64,000 nucleotides of DNA from an uncultured Hymenobacter sp. (GCA_913776615.1 CAJYPK010000034.1:1-64000); one strand, 5' to 3'. Positions 43,021 to 52,466 are shown, numbered from the stretch's first letter. Notes: generated from the letters alone by a model not told the origin. Made by a program: numbers and translations.

Positions 43021-43082
43021 CCAGCCCGCCGGCAGCCGGCGGGCGCATCCCCGAAATCCGTTAAATCCGTTAAATCTGCGGT
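43017..43082 (-). repeat. Dispersed repeat, copy F
   Basis: Minus-strand ACCGCAGATTTAACGG (3' part at 43082) through to GGGCTGGCTAG at 43017-43027. It contains the TAG stop of the 42667 gene and ends one base before the TTG start of the ABC exporter. Confidence 0.9.
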
Positions 43083-43083
43083 C

Positions 43084-44928
43084 TTGAAGACTTACTTACG
43101 CCTGCTGAGTTTCTCGCGGCCCTACGCCGACTTCGTGCCGCTCTACGCGGTATACGCCACGCTGGGCATCGTTTTCGGCATTGCCAACTTCACGCTGGTT
43201 ATTCCGCTGCTCAACGTGCTGTTCGGCACCACCGACGCCCACACGGTGCAGGCCCCGGCGGCCCTGCCCGCGTTTTCGCTGTCGCTCGACTACATCAAAG
43301 GCACCTTCAATTTCTACTTTGCCCAGATGCTGGCCCAGCACGGCAAGCAAGGTACGCTGGCCTTCGTGTGCGGGCTGCTCATCGTGTCAGTGTTTCTGAG
43401 CAATCTGTTTCGCTATCTCGGCGGGCGGCTGCTGGCCCGGGTGCGGGCGCGGGTGGTACGCAACGTGCGCGGCACGCTGTTCGACCGCATCACCAAGCTG
43501 GAGCTGGGCTACTTCTCCAACGAGCGCAAGGGCGACCTCATCTCGCGCCTCACCAACGACGTGCAGGAAATCGAGATTTCGGTGGTCAACACCCTCACCG
43601 CCGTCTTCAAGGAGCCACTCAACATCGTGGGCATCTTCGTGCTGCTGTTTTCGATGTCGGCCAAGCTGACGCTGTTTTCGCTGGTGCTGCTGCCCATTTC
43701 GGGCGGCATCATTGCCAGCGTATCGAAGCGCCTGCGGCGGCACGCGACCGTCAGCCAAAGCACGCTGGGAGCCATGCTGTCGGTGATCGAGGAAACGCTG
43801 GGTGGGATGCGCGTGGTCAAGGCCTTCAACGCCCGCCGCTACGTGCTCGACAAATTTGCCTACCAAAACGACCTGTACGCCCGCACCACGCAGGCCATCG
43901 ACAACACCCGTGATCTGGCCTCGCCGTTCTCGGAATTTGCGGGCGTGACCGTAGTAGCGGGCCTGCTGTACTACGGTGGCTCGCTGGTGCTGGGCGGGCA
44001 GGCCGAGTTGTCGGCCTCAGCCTTTATCACCTATATCATTCTCTTTTCGCAGATTCTGACGCCGGCCAAAAACCTATCGGGGGCATTCAGCAACATCCAG
44101 CGTGGGCTGGTGGCCGGCAGCCGGGTGCTGGGTATCATCGACACCGAGGCGGCCATCCGCGATGAACCCGGGGCGATGGTGCTCCCGGCCTTCGAGCACC
44201 AGGTGGAGCTGCGCAACGTGAGCTTCCACTACGGCGACGTACCCGTGCTCTACGACCTCAACCTGACCATCAAAAAAGGCCAGACCGTGGCGCTCGTCGG
44301 CCCCAGCGGTGGCGGCAAAAGCACCCTGGCCGACCTGCTGCCCCGCTTCTACGATCCCAGCGCCGGGCAGGTCCTCATCGACGGGCACGACGTGCGTGCG
44401 TGCACCCTGCACTCGGTGCGCGCCCAGATGGGCATCGTCACGCAGGAGAGCATCTTGTTTAACGACACGATTTTCAACAACATCAAATTCAACACCGAAG
44501 CGACGGAAGAAGAAGTTATCGCCGCCGCCAAAACGGCCAATGCCCACGACTTCATCATGGCCAGCCCCGAGGGCTACCAGACGAGCATCGGCGACCGGGG
44601 CTCGCGCCTCAGCGGCGGGCAGCGCCAGCGCCTGAGCATCGCCCGGGCCATCCTGCGCAACCCCCCGATTCTCATCCTCGACGAAGCCACTTCGGCCCTC
44701 GATACGGAAAGCGAGCAATTGGTCCAGGAAGCGCTCACGCGCCTCATGGCCTCGCGCACCTCGCTCGTCATCGCCCACCGCCTCAGCACGGTGCGCCACG
44801 CCGATGAAATCATTGTACTTCAGCACGGTCGCATTGTGGAGCGCGGCACCCACGACGAGCTTTCGCAGCGCCCGGGCGGCCTGTACCAGCGCCTGACCCA
44901 GCTGCAAACGAACGCGGCGCTGGCCTGA
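43084..44928 (+). CDS. ABC transporter, MsbA-like (transmembrane and ATPase fused)
   Basis: A 614-residue exporter half-transporter. The N-terminal region has six membrane segments; the coupling helix region includes KLELGYFSNERKGDLISRLTND. The ATPase has Walker A GPSGGGKSTLADL, signature LSGGQRQRLSIARAI, Walker B ILILDEATSALD and the H-loop IAHRLSTV. The closest role is lipid A-core flipping, but drug export is possible. The TTG at 43084 (LKTYLRLLSF) is the only plausible start; repeat copy F provides its 5' leader, which is unusual. gmhA is two genes downstream, which supports an LPS role. Confidence 0.85.
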   Translation: MKTYLRLLSFSRPYADFVPLYAVYATLGIVFGIANFTLVIPLLNVLFGTTDAHTVQAPAALPAFSLSLDYIKGTFNFYFAQMLAQHGKQGTLAFVCGLLIVSVFLSNLFRYLGGRLLARVRARVVRNVRGTLFDRITKLELGYFSNERKGDLISRLTNDVQEIEISVVNTLTAVFKEPLNIVGIFVLLFSMSAKLTLFSLVLLPISGGIIASVSKRLRRHATVSQSTLGAMLSVIEETLGGMRVVKAFNARRYVLDKFAYQNDLYARTTQAIDNTRDLASPFSEFAGVTVVAGLLYYGGSLVLGGQAELSASAFITYIILFSQILTPAKNLSGAFSNIQRGLVAGSRVLGIIDTEAAIRDEPGAMVLPAFEHQVELRNVSFHYGDVPVLYDLNLTIKKGQTVALVGPSGGGKSTLADLLPRFYDPSAGQVLIDGHDVRACTLHSVRAQMGIVTQESILFNDTIFNNIKFNTEATEEEVIAAAKTANAHDFIMASPEGYQTSIGDRGSRLSGGQRQRLSIARAILRNPPILILDEATSALDTESEQLVQEALTRLMASRTSLVIAHRLSTVRHADEIIVLQHGRIVERGTHDELSQRPGGLYQRLTQLQTNAALA

Positions 44929-44990
44929 ACGTAAGGGAGGCAGGGGGCCGGGTGGCCCACCGTTCTTTCGCCTTACACCTTACTTGTACC

Positions 44991-45395
44991 ATGTTCGCTC
45001 TCAAACGTATCGTCACCGTTGTTGTGATGGTTTACCTGCTCATCACTCTTCTGTTTTTGCTGTTTCCGGCGCTGCGCGTTTCCATCTCCGGCATGGCTGG
45101 CAACGGGGCACCCGGCCCCTACCAGGAGCGCGATTTCTTCATGGCGCTCTGCTGGGTAGGCGTGGTGGTCCTGGGGCTGCACCTCGTGACCGAAAACCTG
45201 GATAGCGCCTTGCTCCGGCGCACGGCCACCCAGCAAGACAACCGCATCAACGAGCTGAAAGCCAAACTATACGACGTACAGCAGCCCGCCAGCCGGCCCC
45301 TGGCTGCTACCACCGACGGCCCCGCAGTGTCGTACCCCACCGCTGCCGAGGCGCGCCGCGCCGACGCACCGCCAACCACCCCTCCCACTTACTAA
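44991..45395 (+). CDS. Small membrane protein of unknown function
   Basis: A 134-residue protein with an N-terminal membrane helix (VTVVVMVYLLITLLFLLFPAL), a second hydrophobic helix (FMALCWVGVVVLGLHLV), a short coiled-coil-like stretch (RINELKAKLYDV) and a Pro/Thr/Ala-rich tail. ATG at 44991 chosen. No family recognised. It ends 9 bp before gmhA, so they are co-transcribed. Confidence 0.65.
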   Translation: MFALKRIVTVVVMVYLLITLLFLLFPALRVSISGMAGNGAPGPYQERDFFMALCWVGVVVLGLHLVTENLDSALLRRTATQQDNRINELKAKLYDVQQPASRPLAATTDGPAVSYPTAAEARRADAPPTTPPTY

Positions 45396-45404
45396 TATTT
45401 CCGC

Positions 45405-45986
45405 TTGCACCTCCCCGACCTCATCCGCGCCGAGCTGACCGAAGCCCGCTCCGTTCTCGACCAGTTTCTGGCCGACGACGCCAACCTCACCCGCATTGCC
45501 CAAGCTGCCGAGCTAGTAGCCGCCAGCCTCAACAACGGGGGCAAAGTTCTTACCTGCGGCAACGGCGGCAGCCTGTGCGACGCGCAGCACTTTGCCGAGG
45601 AGCTCAGCGGCCGCTACCGGCAAGACCGCCGCGCCCTGGCCGCCATCGCGCTCACCGAAGCTTCGCACATGACCTGCGTGGCCAACGACTTCGGTTTTGA
45701 GTTTGTATTCAGCCGCTTCGTGGAGGCACTGGGGCGGCCCGGCGACGTGCTGCTGGCCATCAGCACCAGTGGCAATTCGCCCAATATCCTGCGCGCCGCC
45801 GAAGCCGCTCGCGCCGCGGGCCTGAAAATAATCGCGCTCACCGGCAAAGATGGCGGCCAGCTGGCCCACCACTGCGACGTGGAAATCCGGGTGCCGCATT
45901 TCGGCTTCGCCGACCGCATTCAGGAGGTGCACATTAAAGCCATTCACATCATGATCATGCTGATTGAAAAGCTGGTGGCGGCTTAA
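45405..45986 (+). CDS. gmhA: Phosphoheptose isomerase (sedoheptulose-7-phosphate isomerase)
   Basis: A 193-residue SIS-domain enzyme that turns sedoheptulose 7-phosphate into D-glycero-D-manno-heptose 7-phosphate, the first step of ADP-heptose synthesis. [20 protein letters not shown] and [12 protein letters not shown] are the family signature (SIS Ser and zinc-site residues). The TTG start at 45405 (LHLPDLI) is close to the preceding stop. hldD at 28172 carries the last step. Confidence 0.92.
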   Translation: MHLPDLIRAELTEARSVLDQFLADDANLTRIAQAAELVAASLNNGGKVLTCGNGGSLCDAQHFAEELSGRYRQDRRALAAIALTEASHMTCVANDFGFEFVFSRFVEALGRPGDVLLAISTSGNSPNILRAAEAARAAGLKIIALTGKDGGQLAHHCDVEIRVPHFGFADRIQEVHIKAIHIMIMLIEKLVAA

Positions 45987-46007
45987 AAGCGGCGCGAATT
46001 TTCTTTA

Positions 46008-46106
46008 ACGCGTCACGTTGCGCCGACTGCGCTACTTGGCTTATTTCGTTGGAATTACTTTTCTGACGGGGCAAGCCAAGTAACGCGCCCGGCGCAGCGT
46101 GACGTT
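46008..46106. repeat. Inverted repeat between gmhA and yifB
   Basis: AACGCGTCACGTTGCGCCGA-type left arm (46008-46042) and its reverse complement AAGCCAAGTAACGCGCCC-type right arm (46073-46106), with mismatches. Probably a hairpin between two co-oriented genes; no T-run. Confidence 0.6.
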
Positions 46107-46162
46107 CTTTTTTTGGTTGGGCTGGCGTTTCTTTGCTGGAATAATCCAGTATACCGCAACAT

Positions 46163-47701
46163 ATGTTGACCAAAACTTACGGCTCGGCCGTGCAGGGTGT
46201 TAATGCCTATACCATTACGATTGAAGTGGTTGTAACGGCCGGCACCCTGTTCTACGTCGTCGGCCTGGCCGACAGCGCCATTAAGGAAAGCCAGCAGCGC
46301 ATCGAGTCGGCGCTGAAGCTGCGGGGCTACCGCATGCCGCGGACGAAAGTGGTGGTAAACATGGCCCCGGCCGATATCCGTAAAGAAGGCGCAGCCTACG
46401 ACCTGCCCATTGCGCTGGGCATTTTGCACGCCTCGCAGCAACTTAATACCGACCGTTTGGGCGACTATATCATCATGGGCGAGCTGTCGCTGGATGGTAC
46501 CCTACGGCCCATTCGGGGCGTATTGCCCATCGCCATCCAGGCCCGCAAGGAAGGCTTCAAGGGCATTATTTTGCCCAAGGAGAATGCGCAGGAAGCGGCC
46601 ATTGTGAATAACCTGGACGTGATTCCGGTGGAAACTATGCAGCAGGCCATCGACTTCTTCGAGGGCCGCGCCGCGATTGAGCCGGTGCGCATCGACACCC
46701 GCGACATCTTCCAGCACTCGGCCAATCAGTACGCCGCCGATTTTGCCGATGTGCAGGGCCAGGAGAACATTAAGCGGGCGCTGGAGATAGCGGCGGCCGG
46801 CGGCCACAACGTGATTATGATCGGGCCGCCCGGCGCGGGCAAGACCATGCTGGCTAAGCGCCTGCCCACCATCCTGCCGCCCCTGAGCATGCAGGAGGCG
46901 CTCGAAACTACCAAGATTCACTCGGTAGCTGGCAAGCTGGGCACCGGCCAGGGACTGCTGAGCCAGCGGCCTTTTCAGGCCCCGCACCACACTATTTCAG
47001 ATGTGGCGCTGGTGGGCGGCGGCAGCAATCCGCAGCCGGGCGAAATTTCGCTCTCGCACCACGGCGTGCTATTTCTTGATGAACTGCCCGAATTTAAGCG
47101 CACCGTGCTGGAAGTAATGCGCCAGCCGCTGGAAGAGCGCCGCGTCACCATTTCCCGGGCCAAGGTGAGCATTGATTTCCCGGCCAATTTCATGCTCATC
47201 GCCAGTATGAATCCTTGTCCGTGTGGCTATTACAACCACCCCGAGAAAGAGTGCGTGTGCGGCCCCGGCGTGGTGCAAAAGTATCTTAATAAGGTATCGG
47301 GGCCATTGCTCGACCGCATCGACCTGCACGTGGAGGTAACGCCCGTCACGTTTGACCAAATGACCGAAACGCGCAAGGCGGAAACCAGCCACGCCATTCA
47401 GCAGCGCGTAGAAAAGGCGCGGGCCATTCAGAGTCAGCGCTTTGCCCAGCAGCCCACCATTCACTCCAACGCCATGATGCCCTCGCAGATGGTGAAGGAC
47501 ATTTGCCAGATCAGCCCGGCCGGCCGCAACTTGCTCAAAACCGCGATGGAGCGCCTCGGCCTCAGCGCCCGCGCCTACGACCGCATTCTGAAAGTGGCCC
47601 GCACCATCGCCGACCTTGCGGGCACCGACGAAATTCAAATTCAGCACCTGGCCGAAGCAATTCAGTACCGCAGCCTCGATCGGGAGGGCTGGGCGGGGTA
47701 A
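46163..47701 (+). CDS. YifB-family Mg-chelatase-like AAA+ ATPase (ComM-like)
   Basis: A 512-residue protein. The N-terminal Lon-like/subunit ChlI domain (VVGLADSAIKESQQRIESAL, PADIRKEGAAYDLPIALG) is followed by an AAA+ domain with Walker A MIGPPGAGKTMLAKRLP, Walker B VLFLDELPEF, and a MgCh C-terminal domain with Cys-rich NPCPCGYYNHPEKECVC. Relatives (ComM) help branch migration during natural transformation. It is in the usual place near housekeeping genes here. A TAACTTTG element at 47699-47706 may belong to pyrD. Confidence 0.92.
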   Translation: MLTKTYGSAVQGVNAYTITIEVVVTAGTLFYVVGLADSAIKESQQRIESALKLRGYRMPRTKVVVNMAPADIRKEGAAYDLPIALGILHASQQLNTDRLGDYIIMGELSLDGTLRPIRGVLPIAIQARKEGFKGIILPKENAQEAAIVNNLDVIPVETMQQAIDFFEGRAAIEPVRIDTRDIFQHSANQYAADFADVQGQENIKRALEIAAAGGHNVIMIGPPGAGKTMLAKRLPTILPPLSMQEALETTKIHSVAGKLGTGQGLLSQRPFQAPHHTISDVALVGGGSNPQPGEISLSHHGVLFLDELPEFKRTVLEVMRQPLEERRVTISRAKVSIDFPANFMLIASMNPCPCGYYNHPEKECVCGPGVVQKYLNKVSGPLLDRIDLHVEVTPVTFDQMTETRKAETSHAIQQRVEKARAIQSQRFAQQPTIHSNAMMPSQMVKDICQISPAGRNLLKTAMERLGLSARAYDRILKVARTIADLAGTDEIQIQHLAEAIQYRSLDREGWAG

Positions 47702-47736
47702 CTTTGTCCCGCGCTCGCTATTGCCGAGCTTTTCCG

Positions 47737-48768
47737 ATGTATAAGTCCGTTGTTAAGCCCCTGCTGTTTAAGCTCGATGCCGAGCGTGCGCACCACCTTG
47801 TTTTTGACAACCTGAAGCGGGCCGCCCGGGTGCCGGGTGGGGCCGCCGCTTTACGCGGCCTCTACGACTACCAGCATCCCAGCCTGGAGCGGGAGGTATT
47901 CGGGCTCCGGTTTCGCAATCCCGTGGGGCTGGCCGCCGGCCTGGATAAGAATGCCGTGCTCACCGACGAGCTGGCCAGCCTGGGCTTTGGCTTCGTTGAA
48001 ATCGGGACGGTAACCCCCCGCCCCCAGCCCGGCAACCCGGCCCCGCGCCTGTTTCGCCTGCCGCAAGATGAGGCGCTGCTCAACCGCATGGGCTTTAACA
48101 ACGACGGGGCGGCGGCCGTGGCGGCCCGCCTGCGGGCGCGCCACAACCGGCAGCTCATCATCGGCGGCAACATTGGTAAGAACAAGGACACGCCCAACGA
48201 GCAGGCCGGCGACGACTACGTAGCCGCCTTCGAGGCGCTGGCCGAGGTGGTCGATTACTTCGTGGTAAACGTGAGCTCACCCAACACGCCGGGCCTGCGC
48301 GAACTACAAGACAAAAAACCGCTAATCAGCCTGTTGCAGCAGGTGCAGGCGCGCAACCAGGCCCGCCCCCAGCCCCGCCCGCTACTGCTCAAAATCGCGC
48401 CCGACCTCACCGACGCCCAGCTCGACGACATCCTGGAGATAGCCCGCGAAACCCAACTCAGCGGGCTCGTAGCGACCAATACCACCATTAGCCGGGCTGG
48501 GCTGGCTACGCCGGCCGGCCAGGTGGCTGGCTACGGGGCGGGTGGCCTCAGCGGGCGGCCCCTGCGGGCGCGGGCCACGGAGGTTATCGCCTACCTGCAC
48601 CGGCGCAGCCAGGGCGCGCTGCCAATCATTGGGGCGGGCGGCATTCACTCGGCCGCCGATGCGCTGGAAAAGCTCGCCGCCGGGGCCACGCTGGTGCAGC
48701 TCTACACGGGTTTTGTGTACGAGGGGCCGGCACTGATCAAGCAAATCAATCAGGCCATTGTGGGCTGA
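47737..48768 (+). CDS. pyrD: Dihydroorotate dehydrogenase (quinone), class 2
   Basis: A 343-residue membrane-associated flavoprotein oxidising dihydroorotate to orotate in pyrimidine synthesis. An N-terminal helix (KPLLFKLDAERAHHLVFDNL) typical of class 2 binds quinone/membrane. GLDKNAVLTDELASLGFGFVEIGTVTPRPQPGNP, NRMGFNNDG, VVNVSSPNTPGLRELQ (catalytic Ser), LLLKIAPDL and TNTTI follow. The ATG at 47737 (MYKSVVK) is used. The 3' end overlaps the next convergent gene by 19 bp. Confidence 0.95.
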   Translation: MYKSVVKPLLFKLDAERAHHLVFDNLKRAARVPGGAAALRGLYDYQHPSLEREVFGLRFRNPVGLAAGLDKNAVLTDELASLGFGFVEIGTVTPRPQPGNPAPRLFRLPQDEALLNRMGFNNDGAAAVAARLRARHNRQLIIGGNIGKNKDTPNEQAGDDYVAAFEALAEVVDYFVVNVSSPNTPGLRELQDKKPLISLLQQVQARNQARPQPRPLLLKIAPDLTDAQLDDILEIARETQLSGLVATNTTISRAGLATPAGQVAGYGAGGLSGRPLRARATEVIAYLHRRSQGALPIIGAGGIHSAADALEKLAAGATLVQLYTGFVYEGPALIKQINQAIVG

Positions 48769-49451
48769 ATGCGAACTTCCACCGCCTCGGTGGGTCGCTG
48801 GCCCTGGCGAAAGCGGGCTTTGTAGCGCCGACTAACCCATACCAGCGGCGGCACCATCACGAGCGTAGGCCATAGAAAATTCCAAGGCCAGGGGATGAAG
48901 TGCAGGCTAGTGGCCGAAAAAGCCGATACCGCCGCGATGTACGCGCCCACAAAGCCCGTCATGTGGTTGAGCAGCCACTGGCCCGCGGGCCACGGTCCGC
49001 GCCGCCGGAAGGCTACGAGTTGCCGCCCCGTGGTCAGCACACCGATCAGGCCGAATACTACGGCAGGCACCACTCCCGCCAACAGCCCGTAGCCAAACGT
49101 ACCCGCGAATACGAGTAGCCCCACGCCCGCCAGCAGCCAGTCGAGCACCGCCGGGCGGGCACCTTGGTCACGCCCCACGGCGAGGTGTTTCTGATATAGC
49201 GAACGGTAGCCAAATGCGGCCAGATACAAGCTAAAAATGCCCGTCAGCAGCAGAAAGGTCATTCCCTTGAAGCTGGCGTTGAGAATGGCCGTACCGCCCG
49301 CCACTACCATCGCCCAGAAAAAAACCAGGCCCCAGCGTCGGTGGGCGCTGCCGCCCTTGCGCACCGCCAGCGCCACCGGGGCTACAAAAAAACCGATGAA
49401 GCCCGCCACGATGTGCACGTAACGGGTGTAGTGGAGCAGGGTGGCAAGCAT
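48750..49451 (-). CDS. Multi-pass membrane protein of unknown function
   Basis: A 233-residue integral membrane protein with six or seven hydrophobic helices, e.g. VHIVAGFIGFFVAPVALAV, GLVFFWAMVVAGGTAIL and GVLTTGRQLVAFRR. HIV-G-F-I-G and NHMTGFVGAYIAAVSAFSA pattern resembles uncharacterised DUF2306-type proteins. Its 3' end overlaps pyrD. Function unknown. Confidence 0.6.
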   Translation of the reverse strand: MLATLLHYTRYVHIVAGFIGFFVAPVALAVRKGGSAHRRWGLVFFWAMVVAGGTAILNASFKGMTFLLLTGIFSLYLAAFGYRSLYQKHLAVGRDQGARPAVLDWLLAGVGLLVFAGTFGYGLLAGVVPAVVFGLIGVLTTGRQLVAFRRRGPWPAGQWLLNHMTGFVGAYIAAVSAFSATSLHFIPWPWNFLWPTLVMVPPLVWVSRRYKARFRQGQRPTEAVEVRIQPTMA

Positions 49452-49588
49452 GGTAACGGCACCAGCCGGGATGTCTGCGGCTGGCGTGCATCAAAAGTGG
49501 CCCGCCCACCCGCTTTACGCCAAAATAAAGCTGCCCAAGTGCGCCTGCGTCATGCCCAAACGTCGGCTACGGCACTTGGGGCGTAACG

Positions 49589-50746
49589 CTAGAGTCTGAC
49601 CCCGGCTTTAAATTCAACTACGTCGGCTACGCTGCGGTGTACTTTTAAATCTATTGCCCCGAATAGCAGGCTGGTAAATTGATATTTCAGCCCGATGCGC
49701 TCGTAGTACACGGTGCTCGATTTGTACGGGCTATAGAAATAAAAGCCCAGGTGCGTCACCATCGCCAGGCGCCCAAATAGCAATTCGTGCCCTATAAAAC
49801 CGCCGGCTTTTTTTACGTCGGGTTGGTTATCGGTACTACGCGCCGTATCGCGCAGGCTGGCCAGCAGCGACCGATCGTAGAAGCCTTCCAGGCCAATGAG
49901 CACGTTGCTTTTGCGGTTGAGACGACGGCCGCCAGCCAGCGTCACCGAATTTACCAAATAATGCGCCGGGTCGCCGCCGCTACGCTGCTTGTAACCCAAG
50001 CTCGTGCTGAGATTGATAAAATTGTGTCCTACGTCGGCCGGTAGTGGCCCTAGCTTGGTCGCCGTAGGGGCCAGCCGCGCCTGGTAATAATTAACGCCTA
50101 CCAACAGCGTGGGTAGGTTGATGCCATAATTTGGATAAGCCGTGGCTCCGCTGGAATAATGATTGAGAGCCAGGGCCAGTAGCAAGCCCAGGTGGTCGGT
50201 AAGCGCCACATCATACTCCAACCGCATTTGCAGCGTGGCGTTGAGCGGCGTGCCGATAAAGCGGTTTTTGCGATTGGTATAGAGGTCGTAATGCTCTGGG
50301 AAATACGCCAGCCCGGTACCCAGCCGAAAGCTCAGATCGTGACGCGTCGTCCGCAGCAGCGCCTTGCTCATGTAGACCGAGGCAGCGTAGCTACGGCCTA
50401 GTATGGGGTTGTGATAGTCGTAGTAGACTAAAGCCAGGCCCACTTTCGGGTATTTATACCAACTGTGCCAAGGCGCAGCCCCGGTAGTTTGCCGCTGTAC
50501 GTTCAGCTCCAGCCCCGTAGGGTGCGAGGCGACTAGGTGGCTCACCGCCGGAGCATGACTGATAATAGCGGCGCCTTGCGCATACGCCCCAAAAATAAAT
50601 GGGCGGGGCACGGCGGCGGCTTTGGCGGAATCTACTGCCGGCAGAGCCTGGGCTTTGCCTGGAAAAGTGCCACCCGCCCAGAGCAGTAGCACTCCGCTAA
50701 GTATATAATAGTTAAGACACTGCACTTTAAAGCTGTTCAATAACAT
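49589..50746 (-). CDS. PagL-like acyloxyacyl hydrolase (outer-membrane barrel)
   Basis: A 385-residue protein with a signal peptide (to about residue 35) and a beta-barrel with many short strands. ALNHYSSGATAYPNYGIN holds the His-Tyr-Ser pattern found at the active site of PagL/acyloxyacyl-hydrolase-type lipid A 3-O-deacylases. The ATG at 50746 (MLLNSFKVQCLNYYIL) is used. It could remodel lipid A made by lpxB and exported by MsbA-like proteins; activity has not been shown for this protein. Confidence 0.7.
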   Translation of the reverse strand: MLLNSFKVQCLNYYILSGVLLLWAGGTFPGKAQALPAVDSAKAAAVPRPFIFGAYAQGAAIISHAPAVSHLVASHPTGLELNVQRQTTGAAPWHSWYKYPKVGLALVYYDYHNPILGRSYAASVYMSKALLRTTRHDLSFRLGTGLAYFPEHYDLYTNRKNRFIGTPLNATLQMRLEYDVALTDHLGLLLALALNHYSSGATAYPNYGINLPTLLVGVNYYQARLAPTATKLGPLPADVGHNFINLSTSLGYKQRSGGDPAHYLVNSVTLAGGRRLNRKSNVLIGLEGFYDRSLLASLRDTARSTDNQPDVKKAGGFIGHELLFGRLAMVTHLGFYFYSPYKSSTVYYERIGLKYQFTSLLFGAIDLKVHRSVADVVEFKAGVRL

Positions 50747-50937
50747 CACGGAACAAGCAAACAATCATCAGAGCTACACCTTGGGCTTCTCCACCACTGG
50801 CGCCAGCAATAAAAAATCAAAATTCGGTCAGAATGTAACCCCTGCCTACTACCGGCAAGTATAAGGCGCATTCCCGGTCATCTCTCATTTACCCTATTCT
50901 ATCCCGACCGACCGGCTTATTAACCCATTTTTCTGAC

Positions 50938-51639
50938 ATGAAAAAAGCACTTCTTTCACTCGCTCTTTTCGCTGGCGTTGCCAGCGCGGCCCACGCTCAA
51001 ACGGGTATTAAATTTGGTGTAAAGGGCGGCTTCAGCCTGAGCTCTTACACCGGCGGTGGCGACATCGGCAAAAACGCGGGCTTCAAGCCGGGCTTTACGG
51101 CTGGTGCGCTCGTTAACTTCGGTATGTCAGACAACGCCTCGGTTCAGATTGAGGGTTTGTTTTCGCAAAAAGGGGCTTTCATTGACAACGCCAGCGGTTA
51201 CTACGACAACAACGTAGCTACCCCTTACACTAACAAACAATACCGCTCGACTCTGTCGTACATCGACGTTCCGGTACTGTTTAAGTACAACACTGGCGAC
51301 GCCGGTAAAGGTCTGTTCTTCGAAGTTGGTCCTCAAGCGAGCTTTGCTGTAGGTCTGCGCGAATTTACCCGTGACCAAGGTGCTGGTGCTGGCAGCACCA
51401 ACGAGCGTAACCTCAGCACCAATCGTGATCGCCTAGTGCCCGTGGGCATCGGCTATGTAGGTGGTATTGGTTACCAGATCACCAGCGGCCTCGGCCTTGG
51501 TGTGCGCTACACCGGCGACTTCTCCAACGTATACAAAGATGGCTTCGGCTCGGGCAACGCCCCGCTACGCAGCGACAACAACTTCCACAACGGGGTATTC
51601 CAGTTCCAGGTACACTACCTGTTTGGCGGCAAAGGCTAG
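50938..51639 (+). CDS. PorT-like outer-membrane beta-barrel protein (first of three)
   Basis: A 233-residue protein with signal peptide MKKALLSLALFAGVASAAHA then a beta-barrel: GIKFGVKGGFSLSSY, GFTAGALVNFGMSDNASVQIE, YIDVPVLFKYN, LFFEVGPQASFAVG, VGGIGYQITSGLGLGVRYTG. Part of a tandem group of three similar barrels with different insert loops. Role unknown. Confidence 0.85.
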   Translation: MKKALLSLALFAGVASAAHAQTGIKFGVKGGFSLSSYTGGGDIGKNAGFKPGFTAGALVNFGMSDNASVQIEGLFSQKGAFIDNASGYYDNNVATPYTNKQYRSTLSYIDVPVLFKYNTGDAGKGLFFEVGPQASFAVGLREFTRDQGAGAGSTNERNLSTNRDRLVPVGIGYVGGIGYQITSGLGLGVRYTGDFSNVYKDGFGSGNAPLRSDNNFHNGVFQFQVHYLFGGKG

Positions 51640-51660
51640 TAATTGCCTGTCAACCTAATG

Positions 51661-51694
51661 AAAGCCCGGTGCCTGTACAGGCACCGGGCTTTTT
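51661..51694 (+). terminator. Terminator after the first PorT-like gene
   Basis: AAAGCCCGGTGCC pairs with GGCACCGGGCTTT and is followed by T's. The stem is almost the same as the one at 53191-53229. Confidence 0.85.
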
Positions 51695-51739
51695 GCAATT
51701 ATTATCTACAGGTATCAGTAATTAATTCTGTCAACAGCC

Positions 51740-51747
51740 TACCTTTG
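51740..51747 (+). promoter_or_regulatory. -7 element of the second PorT-like gene
   Basis: TACCTTTG, 34 nt before the ATG at 51781. No -33 match is obvious. It suggests that the three barrels are transcribed separately. Confidence 0.5.
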
Positions 51748-51780
51748 CGGCCCAATTCACTTTTCACCTGTTCTCATCAC

Positions 51781-52386
51781 ATGAAAAAAACTTTCCTAGC
51801 CATTGCGCTGACTCTCGGAGTAGCGGGTGCTGCCCAAGCCCAAAGCGTTCGTTTCGGCGTAAAAGCTGGTGCTTCGCTGACTACCGTCACCAACACCGGC
51901 GACGATGCGGCCAATAAATTCGGTTTCAACGGCGGCGTGTTAGCCAACTTCGCGGTTAACGACATGTTCTCCATTCAACCCGAGGTTTTGTACTCTAACA
52001 AGGGCTTTAACATAAAAGATAGCGGCGACGATGCTCGCTTCGCTATCAACTACATCGATGTGCCGGTACTCGCTAAGGTTGCTACCGGCGCTACGGGTCT
52101 CTTCTTCGAACTCGGCCCGCAAGTAGGCTTCCGCACGGCGGCTGATATCAAAAACTCCAGCATTTCGCTGAGCGCCAGCGACGCCGTTAAAAGCGTTGAC
52201 TTTGGCTACGTGGGCGGGCTTGGCTTCCAAACCGAGAGCGGCGCGATGATTGGCCTGCGCTACAATGGCGGCTTCACCAATATTGCCAAGGATAACGGGA
52301 CCATCGCTGGTCTCGCCACTGGGGGCGGCGAGGGCAAAAACAGCGCCTTCCAGCTCTACGTGGGCTTCCTGTTTGGCGGCAAATAA
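51781..52386 (+). CDS. PorT-like outer-membrane beta-barrel protein (second of three)
   Basis: A 201-residue protein: signal peptide (MKKTFLAIALTLGVAGAAQA) and barrel repeats (FGVKAGASLTTV, FNGGVLANFAVND, YIDVPVLAKVATGATGLFFELG, VGGLGFQTESGAMIGLRYNGGF). It ends LYVGFLFGGK, like the first one. A TACCTTTG element lies upstream. The ATG at 51781 is supported by the signal peptide. Confidence 0.85.
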   Translation: MKKTFLAIALTLGVAGAAQAQSVRFGVKAGASLTTVTNTGDDAANKFGFNGGVLANFAVNDMFSIQPEVLYSNKGFNIKDSGDDARFAINYIDVPVLAKVATGATGLFFELGPQVGFRTAADIKNSSISLSASDAVKSVDFGYVGGLGFQTESGAMIGLRYNGGFTNIAKDNGTIAGLATGGGEGKNSAFQLYVGFLFGGK

Positions 52387-52407
52387 GCGCCTAGCTTTCT
52401 GCTTTTT

Positions 52408-52438
52408 AAAGCCGGCCCTTGCGAAGGGGCCGGCTTTT
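52408..52438 (+). terminator. Terminator after the second PorT-like gene
   Basis: AAAGCCGGCCCTT pairs with AAGGGGCCGGCTTT, followed by TTTC. GC-rich stem. Confidence 0.8.
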
Positions 52439-52466
52439 TCGTGCCCCCTACCCCGGCTGCCGGGCG

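Noticed and set aside
46163..47701. McrB/MoxR-type defence ATPase
   Set aside because: The Lon-like N-terminus and Cys-rich MgCh end identify YifB/ComM, a housekeeping family.
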